DNA of 34,943 bases from an uncultured Pelagibacteraceae bacterium (GTDB lineage Bacteria; Pseudomonadota; Alphaproteobacteria; Pelagibacterales; Pelagibacteraceae). The first letter of the stretch is position 1. Every line of letters begins with the position of its first letter. Made by a program: the position numbers and the translations under genes. The notes below the pieces were generated by a model, which was not told where the DNA came from, made no database searches, and saw only the letters and a program-made list of their open reading frames with translations. Shown in pieces: positions 1-8,391 of the stretch. Location of the stretch: NCBI GenBank assembly GCA_902518835.1, contig CABYHH010000009.1, positions 1 to 34,943 of the forward strand, in the 5' to 3' direction.

Positions 1-2
1 AG

Positions 3-1334
3 TTCATAGATAAGTTATCTAGTGAAAGCGGTGAAGTGACAGCAGCAACTATTAGAGAAGACAATAAAGAAAAACAAAAAACATTTGATAGTGATCTTGG
101 TGAAGCCGGCGAAGTTCTAGAAAATGCTCCAGAGGAAGATATCGAAGCTATTGAAAACGAGTCAGAAGTAATAAAATTTAGTACAGCAGTTGTTGCCGAA
201 GCTATCAAAAGAGGAGTAAGTGATATTCATATTGAACCTTATCGATTTTCATCAAGAGTAAGATATAGACAAGATGGAATGCTTCAAGAACAAGAGCAAT
301 ACAGAAAATTTTTACATGATAATTATGGAGCTGTCGTTACTCGTTTCAAGATAATGGGTAAACTTGATATTGCAGAAAGAAGATTGCCTCAAGATGGAGC
401 AATAAATTTTAAAATTGAAGGTAAAGTAGTTGATCTTCGTTTATCAATATTGCCAACTGCAAATAATGAAAGAATTGTTATGCGTGTTCTTAATAAGGAT
501 GCAGGAGACATCACTTTAGAGCAATTGAATTTTGATGATAAAGATTTAAAAAGCTTGAGAAAATCTATTCATTCTACTCAAGGATTGATATTAGTTACTG
601 GACCAACGGGTTCTGGAAAATCAACAACATTGTATAGTATTCTAAAAGAAGTAAGCAAACCTCATTTAAATATATTAACTGCTGAGGACCCAGTTGAATA
701 TGAATTGGATGGAGTTGGTCAAGTTCAAATTAAAGATGATATAGGTTTTACGTTTGCTAAGGCTCTGAGATCGTTTTTAAGACAAGACCCAGAAATAATT
801 CTTGTTGGTGAGATGAGAGATAAAGAGACAGTAGATATTGGTCTGAAAGCTGCTCTTACTGGACACTTAGTATTTAGTACTCTTCACACAAATGATGCTC
901 CAAGCACAATTACTAGATTACAGAATATGGGTACACCAGATTATTTAATAAGTGCAGCCTGCCAATTAGTTGTAGCTCAAAGATTAGCGAGAAGAAATTG
1001 CAAAGATTGTAAAATTCCTGATGATGATGTTAATCCAAAAGTTTTACAGGATCTAGGTTTTAGCGAAGATCAATCATCAAAAGTAAAAGCATTTAAAGGC
1101 AAAGGTTGTGCTAAGTGTAATGATACGGGATATAAAGGGAGACAAGGAATTTATGAAATTTTAGTTATTTCTAAACCTCTTAAGGAAGCAATTTTAAGAC
1201 AGGCAACTACTCCAGAATTGAGAGAGATTGCAATAAAAGAAGGATTTCAGACAATGCAGGATATGGGTAAAAGAATGATTGCATCTGGAGATCTTAACTT
1301 TAGAGAATATGAAAGAGTTTTAAGCTCAGAATAA
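3..1334 (+). CDS. pilB: Type IV pilus / type II secretion assembly ATPase (PilB/GspE family), 5'-truncated by window edge
   Basis: Hexameric cytoplasmic ATPase that powers pilin polymerisation. The reading frame is open back to base 3 with no stop, and a GTG at 36 would give only 432 aa where PilB/GspE proteins usually exceed 550. The gene therefore most likely begins outside the window and has lost its N-terminal MshEN region here. Counting from the GTG at 36, the Walker A motif GPTGSGKST is at residues 189-197. It is followed by the Asp box around AEDPVEYE, a Walker B region (ILVGEMRD) and the His box (STLHTNDA). A C-terminal four-cysteine zinc site (CKDC ... CAKC) is present. The next gene, the platform protein, starts 11 bases downstream, so the two are probably co-transcribed. 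PilB and GspE cannot be separated on sequence alone; the neighbouring pilin-like genes favour a pilus. Confidence 0.9.
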   Translation, partial: FIDKLSSESGEVTAATIREDNKEKQKTFDSDLGEAGEVLENAPEEDIEAIENESEVIKFSTAVVAEAIKRGVSDIHIEPYRFSSRVRYRQDGMLQEQEQYRKFLHDNYGAVVTRFKIMGKLDIAERRLPQDGAINFKIEGKVVDLRLSILPTANNERIVMRVLNKDAGDITLEQLNFDDKDLKSLRKSIHSTQGLILVTGPTGSGKSTTLYSILKEVSKPHLNILTAEDPVEYELDGVGQVQIKDDIGFTFAKALRSFLRQDPEIILVGEMRDKETVDIGLKAALTGHLVFSTLHTNDAPSTITRLQNMGTPDYLISAACQLVVAQRLARRNCKDCKIPDDDVNPKVLQDLGFSEDQSSKVKAFKGKGCAKCNDTGYKGRQGIYEILVISKPLKEAILRQATTPELREIAIKEGFQTMQDMGKRMIASGDLNFREYERVLSSE

Positions 1335-1345
1335 TATAATTCATT

Positions 1346-2587
1346 ATGGAAGCTTTTACATATAAGGGAATTTCTGATGGGAAATATGTTGAGGGTGATA
1401 TCGAAGCACTTAATTCAGATGAAGCCTCGCATAAATTAAAAGAACAAAAGATTATAATTACTAACTTAGTTCGAAGTTCAAAAAAGACTAAAAAAGACAA
1501 AAAAGATAAGAAAAAAAGTCCAGGATTTTCCCTTTTTGGAAAGAAAAAAGCAAAAGTTGAAGATGTGCTTATTTTTTCAAAACAGTTTGCAACCATGGTA
1601 AAAGCCGGGCTTCCTATTTTGCAAGTTCTTGCAATGTTACGAGACCAATTAGAGAGCCCTGCAATGAAAGATGTTGTTGAAGATATAAGAAAAAGTTTAG
1701 AAGGTGGTGTAACATTATCTAAATGCTTTGAAAAGTTTCCTGATCTATTTGATAACGTATATGTTAACTTAATCAAGGCTGGTGAAGCGAGTGGTAAGTT
1801 AGACGTATTTTTACTAAAAATTGTAGAGTCGTTGGAAAAAAAAGAAGCGATTAAAAAAAAAATTAAGTCAGCTTTAATGTATCCTTCTATTATGTTTTCT
1901 GTAGCAATTATTGTAAGTGCATTTATGTTGGTAAAAGTCGTTCCAGTATTTGCAAAAATGTATGATGGTATGGGTATAGAATTACCAGCAGCCACAGCTA
2001 CAATTATGGGAATGAGTGATTTTTTGAGGGGCGCTGGGGGAAAAATATTATTATTATCTCTGATAGTATTTTTCTTTGTATTTAGATTTTTAACTACTAA
2101 GAATGAGAAAATAAGATACTTGTGGCATAAACAAGTTCTTAAATTACCAATTTTTGGTGAAATGATTTTAAAGTCAATGCTTGCAAGAATTTCTTTAATA
2201 ATGGGAAATTTAAGTGCAGCGGGCGTAAATTTACTTGAGAGTTTAGAAATAGCAAAATCAGTTAGCAATAATGTTGTAGTTTTAGAGTCACTTGAGAATG
2301 TAAAAAAAGGAGTTTTCTCAGGAGATACTTTAACTAAGTTATTTCTCAAGGATCCTTTATTTCCACCAACTTTTGGTCAATTAATATCAGTAGGTGAACA
2401 AACTGGACAACTGGATGAAATGTTTGGATCAGTTGCAAAATATTATGAATCAGAATTTGATACTGTGGTTGATAACCTTTCAAGTTTAATTGAACCTATT
2501 ATGATAGTGTTTATGGGTGTAATGATTGGTGGATTAATGATTGCTATGTATTCTCCAATATTTAACGTCGGAGCATTAATAGGTTAA
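1346..2587 (+). CDS. pilC: Type IV pilus / T2SS inner-membrane platform protein (PilC/GspF)
   Basis: Inner-membrane platform that couples the PilB ATPase to the growing pilus. The 413-aa length is normal for the family. It has two tandem T2SSF domains, roughly residues 70-195 and 270-395. Each contains the typical FxxQLxxMVxAGLP-like opening (FSKQFATMVKAGLP near residue 75) and a GEASGKLD/GEQTGQLD signature. Hydrophobic segments are visible near residues 180-200, 230-245 and 380-405. A lysine-rich linker precedes the first domain. The ATG at 1346 lies directly after pilB. The gene ends only 2 bases from the convergent RsbW-like gene, leaving no room for a conventional terminator. Confidence 0.92.
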   Translation: MEAFTYKGISDGKYVEGDIEALNSDEASHKLKEQKIIITNLVRSSKKTKKDKKDKKKSPGFSLFGKKKAKVEDVLIFSKQFATMVKAGLPILQVLAMLRDQLESPAMKDVVEDIRKSLEGGVTLSKCFEKFPDLFDNVYVNLIKAGEASGKLDVFLLKIVESLEKKEAIKKKIKSALMYPSIMFSVAIIVSAFMLVKVVPVFAKMYDGMGIELPAATATIMGMSDFLRGAGGKILLLSLIVFFFVFRFLTTKNEKIRYLWHKQVLKLPIFGEMILKSMLARISLIMGNLSAAGVNLLESLEIAKSVSNNVVVLESLENVKKGVFSGDTLTKLFLKDPLFPPTFGQLISVGEQTGQLDEMFGSVAKYYESEFDTVVDNLSSLIEPIMIVFMGVMIGGLMIAMYSPIFNVGALIG

Positions 2588-2589
2588 TT

Positions 2590-3021
2590 TTAAAGTTGTT
2601 TAGTTAAAACTAGATGATTTATCCAAGGTTTATTTCCGTCTCTAAACTCTACTGCATCCATTATCTCTTGAATAAAAAAAGTTCCTAATCCACCTGGTTT
2701 AACATTATCAATTTCCCTATGTTTAACTTTTTTGGGATCTACTGGTGTACCCCTATCATAAAATGCAATTTCTAGTTTTTTATTCTCACAACTTATCTGC
2801 ACAACCATTAATTCATTCGCATTCGCATTATTTTTAAAAGCATGTTTAACAATGTTTTGAGCGGCTTCAGCAATAGCTAAAACCAGTTCATCTTTTAAAT
2901 CTTGTTCAATATGAAGTTTTTCAAATACATCCCTGCAAAAAATTCTTACATCTTTCAAGCTAGATGAATTTACTAAAAAGGCCTTTTTTTCAGTGTGATT
3001 TAGTTGAGCTGTTTCACCCAT
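2590..3021 (-). CDS. RsbW/SpoIIAB-like serine kinase (HATPase_c fold, anti-sigma-type switch protein)
   Basis: A 143-aa GHKL-type ATP-binding domain with no membrane segment. It has the N-box with E52 and N56 (AIAEAAQNIVKH), the G1 box DRGTP (residues 89-93) and the glycine-rich lid PGGLG (119-123). This arrangement defines the RsbW/SpoIIAB family, which phosphorylates a STAS partner on serine and alternately sequesters a target, classically a sigma factor. It is the last gene of a leftward operon, 6 bases after the second STAS gene, which fits a kinase-antagonist pair. No alternative sigma factor lies nearby, so the sequestered partner is unknown. A non-sigma target is possible, as in several proteobacterial partner-switch systems. 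Confidence 0.87.
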   Translation of the reverse strand: MGETAQLNHTEKKAFLVNSSSLKDVRIFCRDVFEKLHIEQDLKDELVLAIAEAAQNIVKHAFKNNANANELMVVQISCENKKLEIAFYDRGTPVDPKKVKHREIDNVKPGGLGTFFIQEIMDAVEFRDGNKPWINHLVLTKQL

Positions 3022-3027
3022 AAAAAA

Positions 3028-3327
3028 TTATTCCAAATTTAAAATCTGTTCTAGTTTAGCCATCATGATGACTTTAAGAACCGATTTGCTTACATCTTTT
3101 ATTATTACTTTAGTATTTTTCTCTAAAGCTTTTTGGTGGCTTTCTATTAAAACAGAAATTCCAGAGGAGTCCATATATTGAACTTGGCTTAAATTTAAAT
3201 GAACCTCTTTGCCAGCATCAACGTGGGGAAAAATAACTTCTTTTGCCTTCTCAACAACATCCATGTCAATTTCACCATCAAGATGGATCGTTGCTATATT
3301 ACCTTCCTCAGTTACTTTATAACTCAT
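3028..3327 (-). CDS. STAS-domain anti-sigma factor antagonist (RsbV-like), copy B
   Basis: A stand-alone STAS domain of 99 aa. The core motif MDSSGISVL places the predicted phospho-acceptor serine at residue 54, with Ser55 adjacent. The N-terminal strand HLDGEIDMDV is identical in the neighbouring copy A, so the pair arose by tandem duplication. Its ATG overlaps the stop codon of copy A by four bases (ATGA), which implies translational coupling. By family knowledge, the unphosphorylated form binds the RsbW-like kinase and displaces its target, while the phosphorylated form is inactive until a PP2C phosphatase removes the phosphate. Two PP2C sensors are encoded a few kilobases away. The C-terminal part diverges from copy A, which may give different phosphatase or kinase preference. 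Confidence 0.88.
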   Translation of the reverse strand: MSYKVTEEGNIATIHLDGEIDMDVVEKAKEVIFPHVDAGKEVHLNLSQVQYMDSSGISVLIESHQKALEKNTKVIIKDVSKSVLKVIMMAKLEQILNLE

Positions 3328-3608
3328 AAAAATTTCCTTGCCATTGCCAAAACTTTTTCTACAGGTTTGCTTACTTCTATCAATTCAAATTTTGTTTTTT
3401 TCTCCTCTGAAAGTTTTTTACTTTCTATTAAAACTGAAATTCCTGAGGAGTCCATGTAAGTGACTTTGCTAAGATTTAATTGAACTTCATGACCTGCCTC
3501 AATTAATGGTAATATTGTACTTCTCGATTTATCTGCAACATCCATATCTATCTCACCATCAAGATGAACAATTCTTTTATTTTCGATTTCTTCTACTTTA
3601 TATGTCAT
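3324..3608 (-). CDS. STAS-domain anti-sigma factor antagonist (RsbV-like), copy A
   Basis: First gene of the leftward partner-switch operon, a 94-aa single STAS domain. The YMDSSGISVLIES motif carries the predicted phosphorylated serine at residue 54, exactly the same index as in copy B. It lies divergent to the pilin genes, with 142 bases of shared upstream DNA that probably hold both promoters. Keeping two intact STAS paralogues with conserved phosphosites next to one kinase suggests each receives a separate input rather than being redundant. The specific partners cannot be read from sequence. It could instead regulate an unrelated STAS-binding enzyme, but adjacency to the HATPase makes partner switching the best reading. 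Confidence 0.88.
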   Translation of the reverse strand: MTYKVEEIENKRIVHLDGEIDMDVADKSRSTILPLIEAGHEVQLNLSKVTYMDSSGISVLIESKKLSEEKKTKFELIEVSKPVEKVLAMARKFL

Positions 3609-3750
3609 AATTCTATAAAAATTCTCATTATGTGCAGATATCTTGTATTTTCCACTAAAAAAATACTAATATTGACGCTTAAATTATTTACATATTTGAA
3701 AAAATTAATAAGAATCGCTTTATAAATAAACTTAACTAATAAAAAGAGGC
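3609..3750. promoter_or_regulatory. Shared divergent promoter region: STAS/kinase operon (left) and pilin genes (right)
   Basis: This AT-rich 142-base gap separates two divergently read operons. On the plus strand, TTGAAA (3696-3701) and TATAAA (3721-3726) resemble -35 and -10 boxes, though the 19-base spacer is long. A second TTGACG lies at 3672-3677. The Shine-Dalgarno-like AAGAGG at 3744-3749 ends just before the pilin start. No operator repeat stands out. Confidence 0.3.
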
Positions 3751-3753
3751 ATG

Positions 3754-4278
3754 ATGAAAAACAATAAAGGTTTTACACTTATCGAACTATTAGTTGTAGT
3801 TGCGATTATAGGAATTTTAGCAGCTGTTGGAACAGTTGCTTACACAGGATATACCGCAAGTGCAAAAGTAAATGCTGCTAAATCTAACCATGCTGCTGTA
3901 GTTAAATATATAGCTGCAGAGGTTACAAAATGTAGCACAGGTTCAGATAAAGTAATGGATGATAATCTAGACTGTGATGATATTGACTCGGATGTTTCAG
4001 ATAAAGCTACACCTACAATTACAGCTGCAGTAACTGCATTAGCAGATTTTAAAAATCCAGCTAAACCAAGTACTAGCGCTGTATCAGATGGATCTAGCGA
4101 CTCAGATGCAGATGCAGGAGGAGACTCATCAGGAGCAACTGTAGGAGAAACAGTTTTGACAAAAGACAGTAACACTAAAATAAAAGTAAGTACTAAATTT
4201 GAAGCTGTTGACACTGAGGATACAAAAAAAGATACAGAAGCAAAAGTTACAACTGAGAATACAGTAACTATTGAATAA
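3754..4278 (+). CDS. Type IV major-pilin-like prepilin with Asp/Ser-rich C-terminal region
   Basis: Prepilin of 174 aa. The class III signal is KG|FTLIELL: a very short basic leader, cleavage after Gly6, an N-methylated Phe at mature position 1 and the conserved Glu at position 5. A roughly 20-residue hydrophobic helix follows. Cys60 and Cys74 could form a small disulfide loop. Residues around 105-130 are very rich in Ser, Asp and Gly, giving an acidic, probably flexible surface region. An ATG at 3751 directly precedes the ATG at 3754. I chose the second because the AAGAGG ribosome-binding site leaves only one base before the first ATG. The stop overlaps the start of the second pilin gene, so both are probably co-translated. 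It could also be a T2SS pseudopilin; ORF size and context favour a pilus. Confidence 0.85.
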   Translation: MKNNKGFTLIELLVVVAIIGILAAVGTVAYTGYTASAKVNAAKSNHAAVVKYIAAEVTKCSTGSDKVMDDNLDCDDIDSDVSDKATPTITAAVTALADFKNPAKPSTSAVSDGSSDSDADAGGDSSGATVGETVLTKDSNTKIKVSTKFEAVDTEDTKKDTEAKVTTENTVTIE

Positions 4279-4717
4279 AACTATTAGTTTGAAATTAATA
4301 GAAAATAAAATTAGAGGCTCACTGGGGTTTTCCCTAGTAGAGCTTCTAGTTGTTGTTGCAATAATAGGCATCTTATCAGCTGTTGGAATTGTGTCTTACA
4401 ACGGATACGTCAGTGGCGCTAAACAAAATACAACCAAAAGTATTATGCAACAAATTGCCTTGGCTCAAACTGAGGTGTATTCTTCAACTGGCTCCTATTA
4501 TGTTCCTGGTGGAGATACCTCTTGTAGTGTGAGCAGATCTTCTTCTGAGGATATAGGTTCAGAACTTTTTGATGATGACAGACTGGTACCTGAAGATTTA
4601 AAATTTAATATTTGTATCTATGGTTCTGGAGTATCTTATACAATTAAAGCAGATAATGGCGGAGGTTGTGTTTTAACATTAGCTCGGAATAAAACAATTG
4701 ATGAGTCAGAATGTTAA
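4271..4717 (+). CDS. Second type IV prepilin-like protein
   Basis: 148-aa prepilin. The peptidase site is G19|F20, followed by SLVELLVVVAIIGIL with the conserved Glu at mature position 5. The leader is longer than in the first pilin. The start codon is probably TTG at 4271, overlapping the upstream stop by eight bases; another TTG at 4289 is an equally possible start, and no ATG is available before the signal. The hydrophobic stretch and following helix (YNGYVSGAK) closely match the first pilin (YTGYTASAK), so these are tandem paralogues whose C-terminal halves have diverged. Four cysteines are present in the globular part, the last being the C-terminal residue. It is likely a minor pilin or an alternative major subunit. 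Confidence 0.82.
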   Translation: MNKTISLKLIENKIRGSLGFSLVELLVVVAIIGILSAVGIVSYNGYVSGAKQNTTKSIMQQIALAQTEVYSSTGSYYVPGGDTSCSVSRSSSEDIGSELFDDDRLVPEDLKFNICIYGSGVSYTIKADNGGGCVLTLARNKTIDESEC

Positions 4718-4758
4718 TATAACGTCATTATTCTTTAAAAATTATTAATCATTTTCTC

Positions 4759-6909
4759 ATGGCCCAAGATGTCATAAACATTCTAACAAGTAATATTGAT
4801 ACGCTTTGGGTCATCAATTGCGCGATTTTAGTTTTCATAATGCAAGCAGGTTTTATGTGCATGGAAACTGGCCTATCGCGACACAAGAACAGTATTAACG
4901 TTGCACTAAAAAACGCCGCAGATTTTGGAGTATCAGTAGTTATTTTTTGGATTTTTGGTTTTGGGTTAATGTTTGGGACTTCCTATAACGGTTTGTTTGG
5001 AACTGACTTATTTTTTTTTAAAACTGATAAAGCTGAGTATATGACTTACTTTGTTTTCCAAGCAATGTTTGTTGCAACGGCTGCAACAATTATTTCTGGA
5101 GCGGTTGCTGAAAGAATGAAGTTTAATGGATATTTAATAATGACTGTACTTGCTACTGGAATTATTTATCCTATCGTTGGTCACTGGGCATGGTCTTCAA
5201 GCTATCTTTCAAAATATGATACTGTGGATCAGTTATTAGTGGTAACTGATACAGTTAGAGCAACCGGGTGGCTTTCAGACATGGGCTTTATCGATTTCGC
5301 TGGAAGCACAATTGTTCATTCAGTTGGCGGATGGATTGCATTAGCTGCAATAATTATATTGGGACCGAGAATTGGAAAATATTCAAAAGCGAATAAAGGA
5401 AAATTTACTGGATCAAGTTTTCCTCTTGCTGTTTTGGGTACATTAATTTTATGGTTTGGTTGGTTTGGTTTTAATGGTGGAAGCAATGGTGCAATGGATG
5501 AGGTTGTTCCTTTAATTTTAATAAATACTTTTTTAGCAGCTGCATTTGGATTACTTACAGGTTTGAGTATTTCTTACTTAAAATTTAAAAAACCTGATCC
5601 TTTTTACATTATTTTAGGGCCTTTAGCTGGATTAGTCGCAATTACTGCGGGATGTAATTCTATGACATCGGTCACTTCCATATTTGTTGGAATAGGTGGA
5701 GCAATCATTGCTATAGTGGTAAATGAAATTCTAAACAAATACGAAATTGATGATGTCGTTGGTGCTGTACCGGTTCACTTAGCTGCAGGAATTTGGGGCA
5801 CCTTAGCGGTTGGACTCTTCAGTGACTTAAGTATTTTAGGAACTGAATTGGATCGGTTTTCTCAAATTAAAATTCAACTAGTTGGGATTGGATCAATTGG
5901 TGCATTTACTTTTATTTCTTCGTTTATAATTTTAAGTGCCTTCAATAAATTTTATCCTTTGAGAGTTAGTACCGTTCAAGAAGAATTAGGTCTTAACATT
6001 GCAGAACATAATGCAGTATCTATAGAACATGATTTAATTTCTATTTTAGATAAGCAATCAGAATCTGGAGATTTAAAAGTAAGAGGACCTCAAGATCCTT
6101 TTACTGCTGGAGGAGTAATTGGTCTTTATTATAATAAGTTGATGAGTAAACTTGAGACTAGTGAAGAAGAAAAAAATAAGTGGCGTGAAAGAATTTCTAA
6201 AGAAGTAAAACTTGCAGTTAAAGTTCAAGAAAATTTCTTACCTAAAAGGAATTTAAAAAATTACCCTGTTCATGGAATAAATATTGCTGCAAGAGAAGTA
6301 TCAGGTGATTTTTTTAGTTTTTATCCTCATAACGATAGCATTTATTTTATAATAGCAGATGTAGCTGGAAAAGGAATTCATGCAGGAATGGTTATGGCAA
6401 AAGCATCAACATTATTTGAAGTTTTATCTCAATCAAAGGTAGATCCAGATGAAATGGTTTTTCATATGAATAATGATTTAAATAATACTAAGACAGGTGG
6501 AATGTTTGTTACATCAATTGTTGGTGAATATAATGTAATCTCTGATGAACTTCTATGGGTTAATGCTGGACATCAGCCTGCAATTATTAGAGACAGTCTC
6601 GGTAAATACAGCCAAGTTGATAGCACAGCTCCGCCATTGGGAGTTATAAAGCATAAAGATAAAAATATTTATAAGATTAATAAAATTAAACTTAATGGCT
6701 CAAGGTTCTATGCATTTACAGATGGGCTATCAGAGAGCTTTAATGAGGAGGGTAATGAGATTGGCATAGAAGGTTCTATTAAAATTATTGAAGAAAATTA
6801 TAATAAAGACAGTAAAAAACAATTAGATAACATCACAAAATTTGTGATTAATACAACTAATAATAAAAAACTTAGTGATGATTTAACTGTAATAAGTGTT
6901 GGAAAATGA
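4759..6909 (+). CDS. Ammonium transporter (Amt) fused to a PP2C/SpoIIE-type serine phosphatase
   Basis: A 716-aa fusion. Residues 1 to about 425 form a complete Amt/MEP/Rh channel with eleven predicted helices. The GFMCMETG entry motif is present, and the two conducting-pore histidines are H187 (IVHSVGG) and H340 (VHLAAG), spaced as in E. coli AmtB. The cytoplasmic tail GLNIAEH is normal for Amt. A helical, charged linker (about 455-490) leads to a PP2C/SpoIIE domain (about 490-716). Its metal-binding acidic residues are intact: D517 (VSGDFF), D534 (ADVAGKG), D655 (FTDG) and D707-D708 (SDDLT). The likely role is a membrane ammonium sensor or transporter that controls dephosphorylation of a STAS protein; the two STAS genes are about 1.2 kb upstream. 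Amt fusions to histidine kinases and GGDEF domains are known; I do not recall a characterised phosphatase fusion. No glnK-like gene accompanies it. Confidence 0.93.
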   Translation: MAQDVINILTSNIDTLWVINCAILVFIMQAGFMCMETGLSRHKNSINVALKNAADFGVSVVIFWIFGFGLMFGTSYNGLFGTDLFFFKTDKAEYMTYFVFQAMFVATAATIISGAVAERMKFNGYLIMTVLATGIIYPIVGHWAWSSSYLSKYDTVDQLLVVTDTVRATGWLSDMGFIDFAGSTIVHSVGGWIALAAIIILGPRIGKYSKANKGKFTGSSFPLAVLGTLILWFGWFGFNGGSNGAMDEVVPLILINTFLAAAFGLLTGLSISYLKFKKPDPFYIILGPLAGLVAITAGCNSMTSVTSIFVGIGGAIIAIVVNEILNKYEIDDVVGAVPVHLAAGIWGTLAVGLFSDLSILGTELDRFSQIKIQLVGIGSIGAFTFISSFIILSAFNKFYPLRVSTVQEELGLNIAEHNAVSIEHDLISILDKQSESGDLKVRGPQDPFTAGGVIGLYYNKLMSKLETSEEEKNKWRERISKEVKLAVKVQENFLPKRNLKNYPVHGINIAAREVSGDFFSFYPHNDSIYFIIADVAGKGIHAGMVMAKASTLFEVLSQSKVDPDEMVFHMNNDLNNTKTGGMFVTSIVGEYNVISDELLWVNAGHQPAIIRDSLGKYSQVDSTAPPLGVIKHKDKNIYKINKIKLNGSRFYAFTDGLSESFNEEGNEIGIEGSIKIIEENYNKDSKKQLDNITKFVINTTNNKKLSDDLTVISVGK

Positions 6910-6964
6910 TCTCAATTTAATAAATTAATTGAAAAAACTTATATTCTTAATATCTTTCATTTTT

Positions 6965-8266
6965 ATGAATTTAAATTTTAAAATTAGAATATTCTTTGTA
7001 ACAATATTTTTATTTGTTTCCTCACAAGCATTTTCTTCAGATAAAAATATTACCTATATGGAGGTGTTACAAAACCCTAATGATTTAGATTTAAATTTAA
7101 AATATGCCCAACAACAAGGAGAAGCAGGAAATTTTAAACAAACCATATCTACTCTTGAAAGATTGAACATGGTTTATCCTGATAATATAGAAATAAAATT
7201 ATATTTATTATCTGTTTTAGTTCAAGTTGACTCACCAGAAAAAGCAAAAACAATCATAGAAGAAATGAAGTTAAGAAAAGATCTTGAAGCAGAGGATTTA
7301 GAAACGCTTAAAGAAATTGAGTTAGAAATAGCCGATAAAGAACCAGGTGTATGGACTTTGGCACTTGATATGGGCTTATCAAATGTTTGGAGCAACAATG
7401 TTAACAGTGTTTCAAAAAATAAATTAAAAATGGACTCGGATTCAAAAATTGCTTTTACATCGGCAAAATATGATAGAACTGGAAGTGGTTCATTAGGACT
7501 TTCAGCAACTCGACCTTTTGGTGAACAATCTTCATTATTAATTAGTTTGTCCCACAATACATCTGACCAATATCAAGAATTAGATGATGATGTCCAAACT
7601 TATGGACTGACATTTGGTCTTGATACAGTCTTAGGAAATCAAAGTTTGAGTCCGTATTATATATTAAGTAAAACTGATAATGCTGCTGATGCTGATGCAT
7701 TTTCATATATGTATGGGATAGGAGGTTTCTTCACCGCAGGAGAAAGAAGCACAATTACTTATGGTTATTCTTTTTCAGACTCAAAAGCTGATAATAATAT
7801 TTCAGATTTAACTGCTAATGAGGACAATGCTACTTCTCATGGTTTTACTTTAGGTCATGATTTTAGTTTAAACAATCTTATGTCAACTTCGATCGGTTTA
7901 GGTTTTAGCGATAGTGATGCAGTTGCAGATCCAGGCAATGATGCAGAAACATATGATTTTAGTCTTGGTGTTAATTTTGCTTTTCCATGGGCATTAGTTT
8001 CAGTTAGTAGCTCTCATAGTTTTAATGATTATAAAAAACAAGATACCTCAATTGATTCAAATACAATTAGATCAGATTATTCAGATACGTTAAATATAAG
8101 TTTAACTAAAGCTATTGGAGATTTTTTTCCAACAATCGATCCAAATAGAAATCTTTTATTAAATTTGAGTTATGAGGAAGTAGTATCCGAATCTAATATT
8201 GTAAATTATGATTATGAGGCAGATTCTTTCACTCTTGGATTAAGTAAATCGGCACGCTTCAATTAG
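6965..8266 (+). CDS. Periplasmic TPR plus outer-membrane beta-barrel protein
   Basis: 433 aa from the ATG at 6965. A TTG at 6929 would add 12 residues ahead of a normal signal peptide, so I prefer the ATG. The signal peptide ends near SSQAFS|SD. Residues about 20-115 form helical TPR-like repeats (LDLNLKYAQQQGEAGNFKQTISTLERL). From about 130 to the end come alternating beta strands rich in Gly, Ser, Asp and aromatics (LSNVWSNNV, GSLGLSAT, YGLTFGLD), typical of an outer-membrane barrel. The last strand ends with an aromatic residue next to the terminus. The layout resembles TPR-barrel proteins of the Slam/DUF560 type, but I cannot assign it to that family firmly. It sits between the Amt-phosphatase and the FecR/CHASE2 pair and may be the outer-membrane part of that envelope module. 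Confidence 0.7.
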   Translation: MNLNFKIRIFFVTIFLFVSSQAFSSDKNITYMEVLQNPNDLDLNLKYAQQQGEAGNFKQTISTLERLNMVYPDNIEIKLYLLSVLVQVDSPEKAKTIIEEMKLRKDLEAEDLETLKEIELEIADKEPGVWTLALDMGLSNVWSNNVNSVSKNKLKMDSDSKIAFTSAKYDRTGSGSLGLSATRPFGEQSSLLISLSHNTSDQYQELDDDVQTYGLTFGLDTVLGNQSLSPYYILSKTDNAADADAFSYMYGIGGFFTAGERSTITYGYSFSDSKADNNISDLTANEDNATSHGFTLGHDFSLNNLMSTSIGLGFSDSDAVADPGNDAETYDFSLGVNFAFPWALVSVSSSHSFNDYKKQDTSIDSNTIRSDYSDTLNISLTKAIGDFFPTIDPNRNLLLNLSYEEVVSESNIVNYDYEADSFTLGLSKSARFN

Positions 8267-8391
8267 TTTATCTACAACTCAGAATTAACATTTCTTAAAA
8301 GCCTCAATTTTGCAAGCTTTATTGACGTCCAATTTGAGGATCTTTGTGATTAAAATGTTTATTTTTATTATTTATTTGCTAGGTTAACCCA

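Noticed and set aside
1300-2349. Long antisense open frame (349 codons) over pilC
   Set aside because: It is the shadow of a well-recognised T2SSF-family gene on the plus strand; its product has no recognisable domain and is biased by the reverse complement of lysine-rich coding DNA.
3840-4214. Antisense open frame over the first pilin
   Set aside because: The plus-strand frame has a clear prepilin signal and ribosome-binding site; the antisense product has low-complexity Ser/Ala composition only.
8267-8391. Terminator hairpin after the TPR-barrel gene
   Set aside because: CCTCAATTTT and CCAATTTGAGG are only partly complementary, with a long loop and no following U-run.
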